A stretch of DNA of 64,000 bases, from the NCBI GenBank assembly GCA_002778195.1, contig PCDI01000016.1, positions 344,332 through 408,331 on the forward strand, written 5' to 3'. A model generated the notes under the pieces. The model saw only the letters and a list, made by a program, of their open reading frames with translations. It searched no databases and was not told the origin of the DNA. Of the stretch, positions 63,457 to 64,000 are shown piece by piece. The DNA comes from Raffaelea ambrosiae (taxonomy: Eukaryota > Ascomycota > Sordariomycetes > Ophiostomatales > Ophiostomataceae). The position numbers were made by a program, and so were the translations under genes. Each line of letters begins with the position of its first letter. Positions within the stretch are counted from its first letter, which is position 1.

Positions 63457-64000
63457 TCACTCAACCCGCCGTACCAGCACCCGGTTCCCGTGCACGTCCA
63501 CGTGCTGCAGGGCCACCATCAACACCTGTCCGGGCCGCACGTCTTCAAAATGCAGTGTCGGCAGCGGGGGAGCTGAAGCGCCGTCGTCACTCTCATTTCT
63601 ATACCCCAGCAGCCCCGACGACTCCAACACTGCTACGCGCTCAAACCAGTCCAGCCGCCCCGTAATCAAACCCAGTCGCGGCACGACCCGGGTCACGGTA
63701 AACTTGAGCTGCTCAAACGTCGCTGGGTCCGCCTGCCACCCGCGCACCAGCGCCTGGAGCATCCACTGGTCCCGCCCGCTGCGCCTGTCCAGGGCCCGCA
63801 GGGCCCGCTCGCGCATCCGCAGCTGCGGCAAGACATCGGCTTCCATCCGGTCGCGTGTAAATGGGAGAGGAACGGGCGCCGCCGTGTCGTCCAGACGTTC
63901 GCGGAGCCGCGCCTCAATCTGCCAGTGCACCACCAAGTCGCTATACCGCCGCAGCGGACTTGTCGCCTTGGTGTACCGCTCCACGCCCATGGTGACATGC
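63457..64000 (-). CDS. DSS1: RNB-family exoribonuclease, Dss1/Cyt-4 type, 3' part
   Basis: The frame runs off the right edge, so only the C-terminal about 180 residues are present. ERYTKATSPLRRYSDLVVHW is the highly conserved end of the RNase II catalytic domain (TSPLRRYxDL), and the following QIEARLRERL also fits. The rest is the C-terminal region with a likely S1-like RNA-binding fold (VTRVVPRLGLITGRLDWFER; FEDVRPGQVLMVALQHVDVH). In fungi this spacing fits the mitochondrial 3'-5' exoribonuclease (yeast Dss1, the mtEXO partner of Suv3; Neurospora CYT-4) better than Rrp44, which continues differently after the RNB domain. The active-site acids lie outside the window, so activity cannot be judged. 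Confidence 0.85.
   Translation of the reverse strand, partial: HVTMGVERYTKATSPLRRYSDLVVHWQIEARLRERLDDTAAPVPLPFTRDRMEADVLPQLRMRERALRALDRRSGRDQWMLQALVRGWQADPATFEQLKFTVTRVVPRLGLITGRLDWFERVAVLESSGLLGYRNESDDGASAPPLPTLHFEDVRPGQVLMVALQHVDVHGNRVLVRRVE

Overview
The window is nuclear DNA of a filamentous ascomycete. The evidence is short GT-AG introns (57-344 bp) with typical fungal donors (GTAAGT, GTATGT, GTGAGT), GC-rich coding exons, pyrimidine-rich leaders, a Zn2Cys6 transcription factor, ergosterol synthesis (ERG2), an Nmr1-type nitrogen regulator and exocyst, INO80 and U3 processome subunits. The proteins look like Sordariomycetes, and I suspect Ophiostomatales (Sporothrix-like), but the sequence alone does not prove this. 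One ambiguous base (n) lies at 45739.

Layout, left to right. 0.1-2.6 kb: Sel1-repeat Nif1/Dsf2-like protein (-), then about 5 kb without a recognisable gene. 7.6-9.0 kb: ERV46 cargo receptor (-). 10.1-12.8 kb: SEC10 exocyst subunit (-), divergent from NUS1 (+, 13.5-15.0 kb). 15.6 kb: tRNA-Ser(GCT). 16.7-17.5 kb: CSL4 exosome subunit (-), divergent from TRM5 (+, 17.8-19.8 kb), which converges on the XPF/RAD1 nuclease (-, 20.1-23.3 kb). 23.3-25.4 kb: spacer with two possible gene relics. 25.4-26.2 kb: ERG2 (+). 26.9-30.1 kb: Zn2Cys6 regulator (+). 30.1-37.8 kb: long gene-free, repeat-bearing leader. 37.8-39.5 kb: NMR1-like regulator (+), convergent with FCF1 (-, 41.0-42.2 kb, nine exons). 44.2-45.4 kb: CSI2-like membrane protein (+), convergent with a YOR1-type ABC transporter (-, 47.5-52.3 kb). 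52.3-57.1 kb: long gene-free spacer. 57.1-60.0 kb: IES1, INO80 complex (-). 61.4-62.8 kb: 2-oxoglutarate/Fe(II) oxygenase (+). 63.5 kb to the right edge: 3' end of a DSS1/CYT-4 type RNB exoribonuclease (-).

The genes are mostly conserved housekeeping functions: secretion (ERV46, SEC10, CSI2), dolichol synthesis (NUS1), RNA processing and modification (CSL4, TRM5, FCF1, DSS1, tRNA), DNA repair and chromatin (RAD1, IES1), sterol synthesis (ERG2) and regulation or transport (Zn2Cys6 factor, NMR1, YOR1). They do not form a metabolic cluster. I see no intact transposon, CRISPR array, phage or new multi-gene system.

The most unusual observations are a 4-nt microexon that FCF1 needs to keep its conserved reading frame, a dense cluster of five GATA-factor sites just upstream of the NMR1-like gene, several introns that are open in frame, very long leaders with unusual tandem repeats, and a recurrent intergenic octamer.
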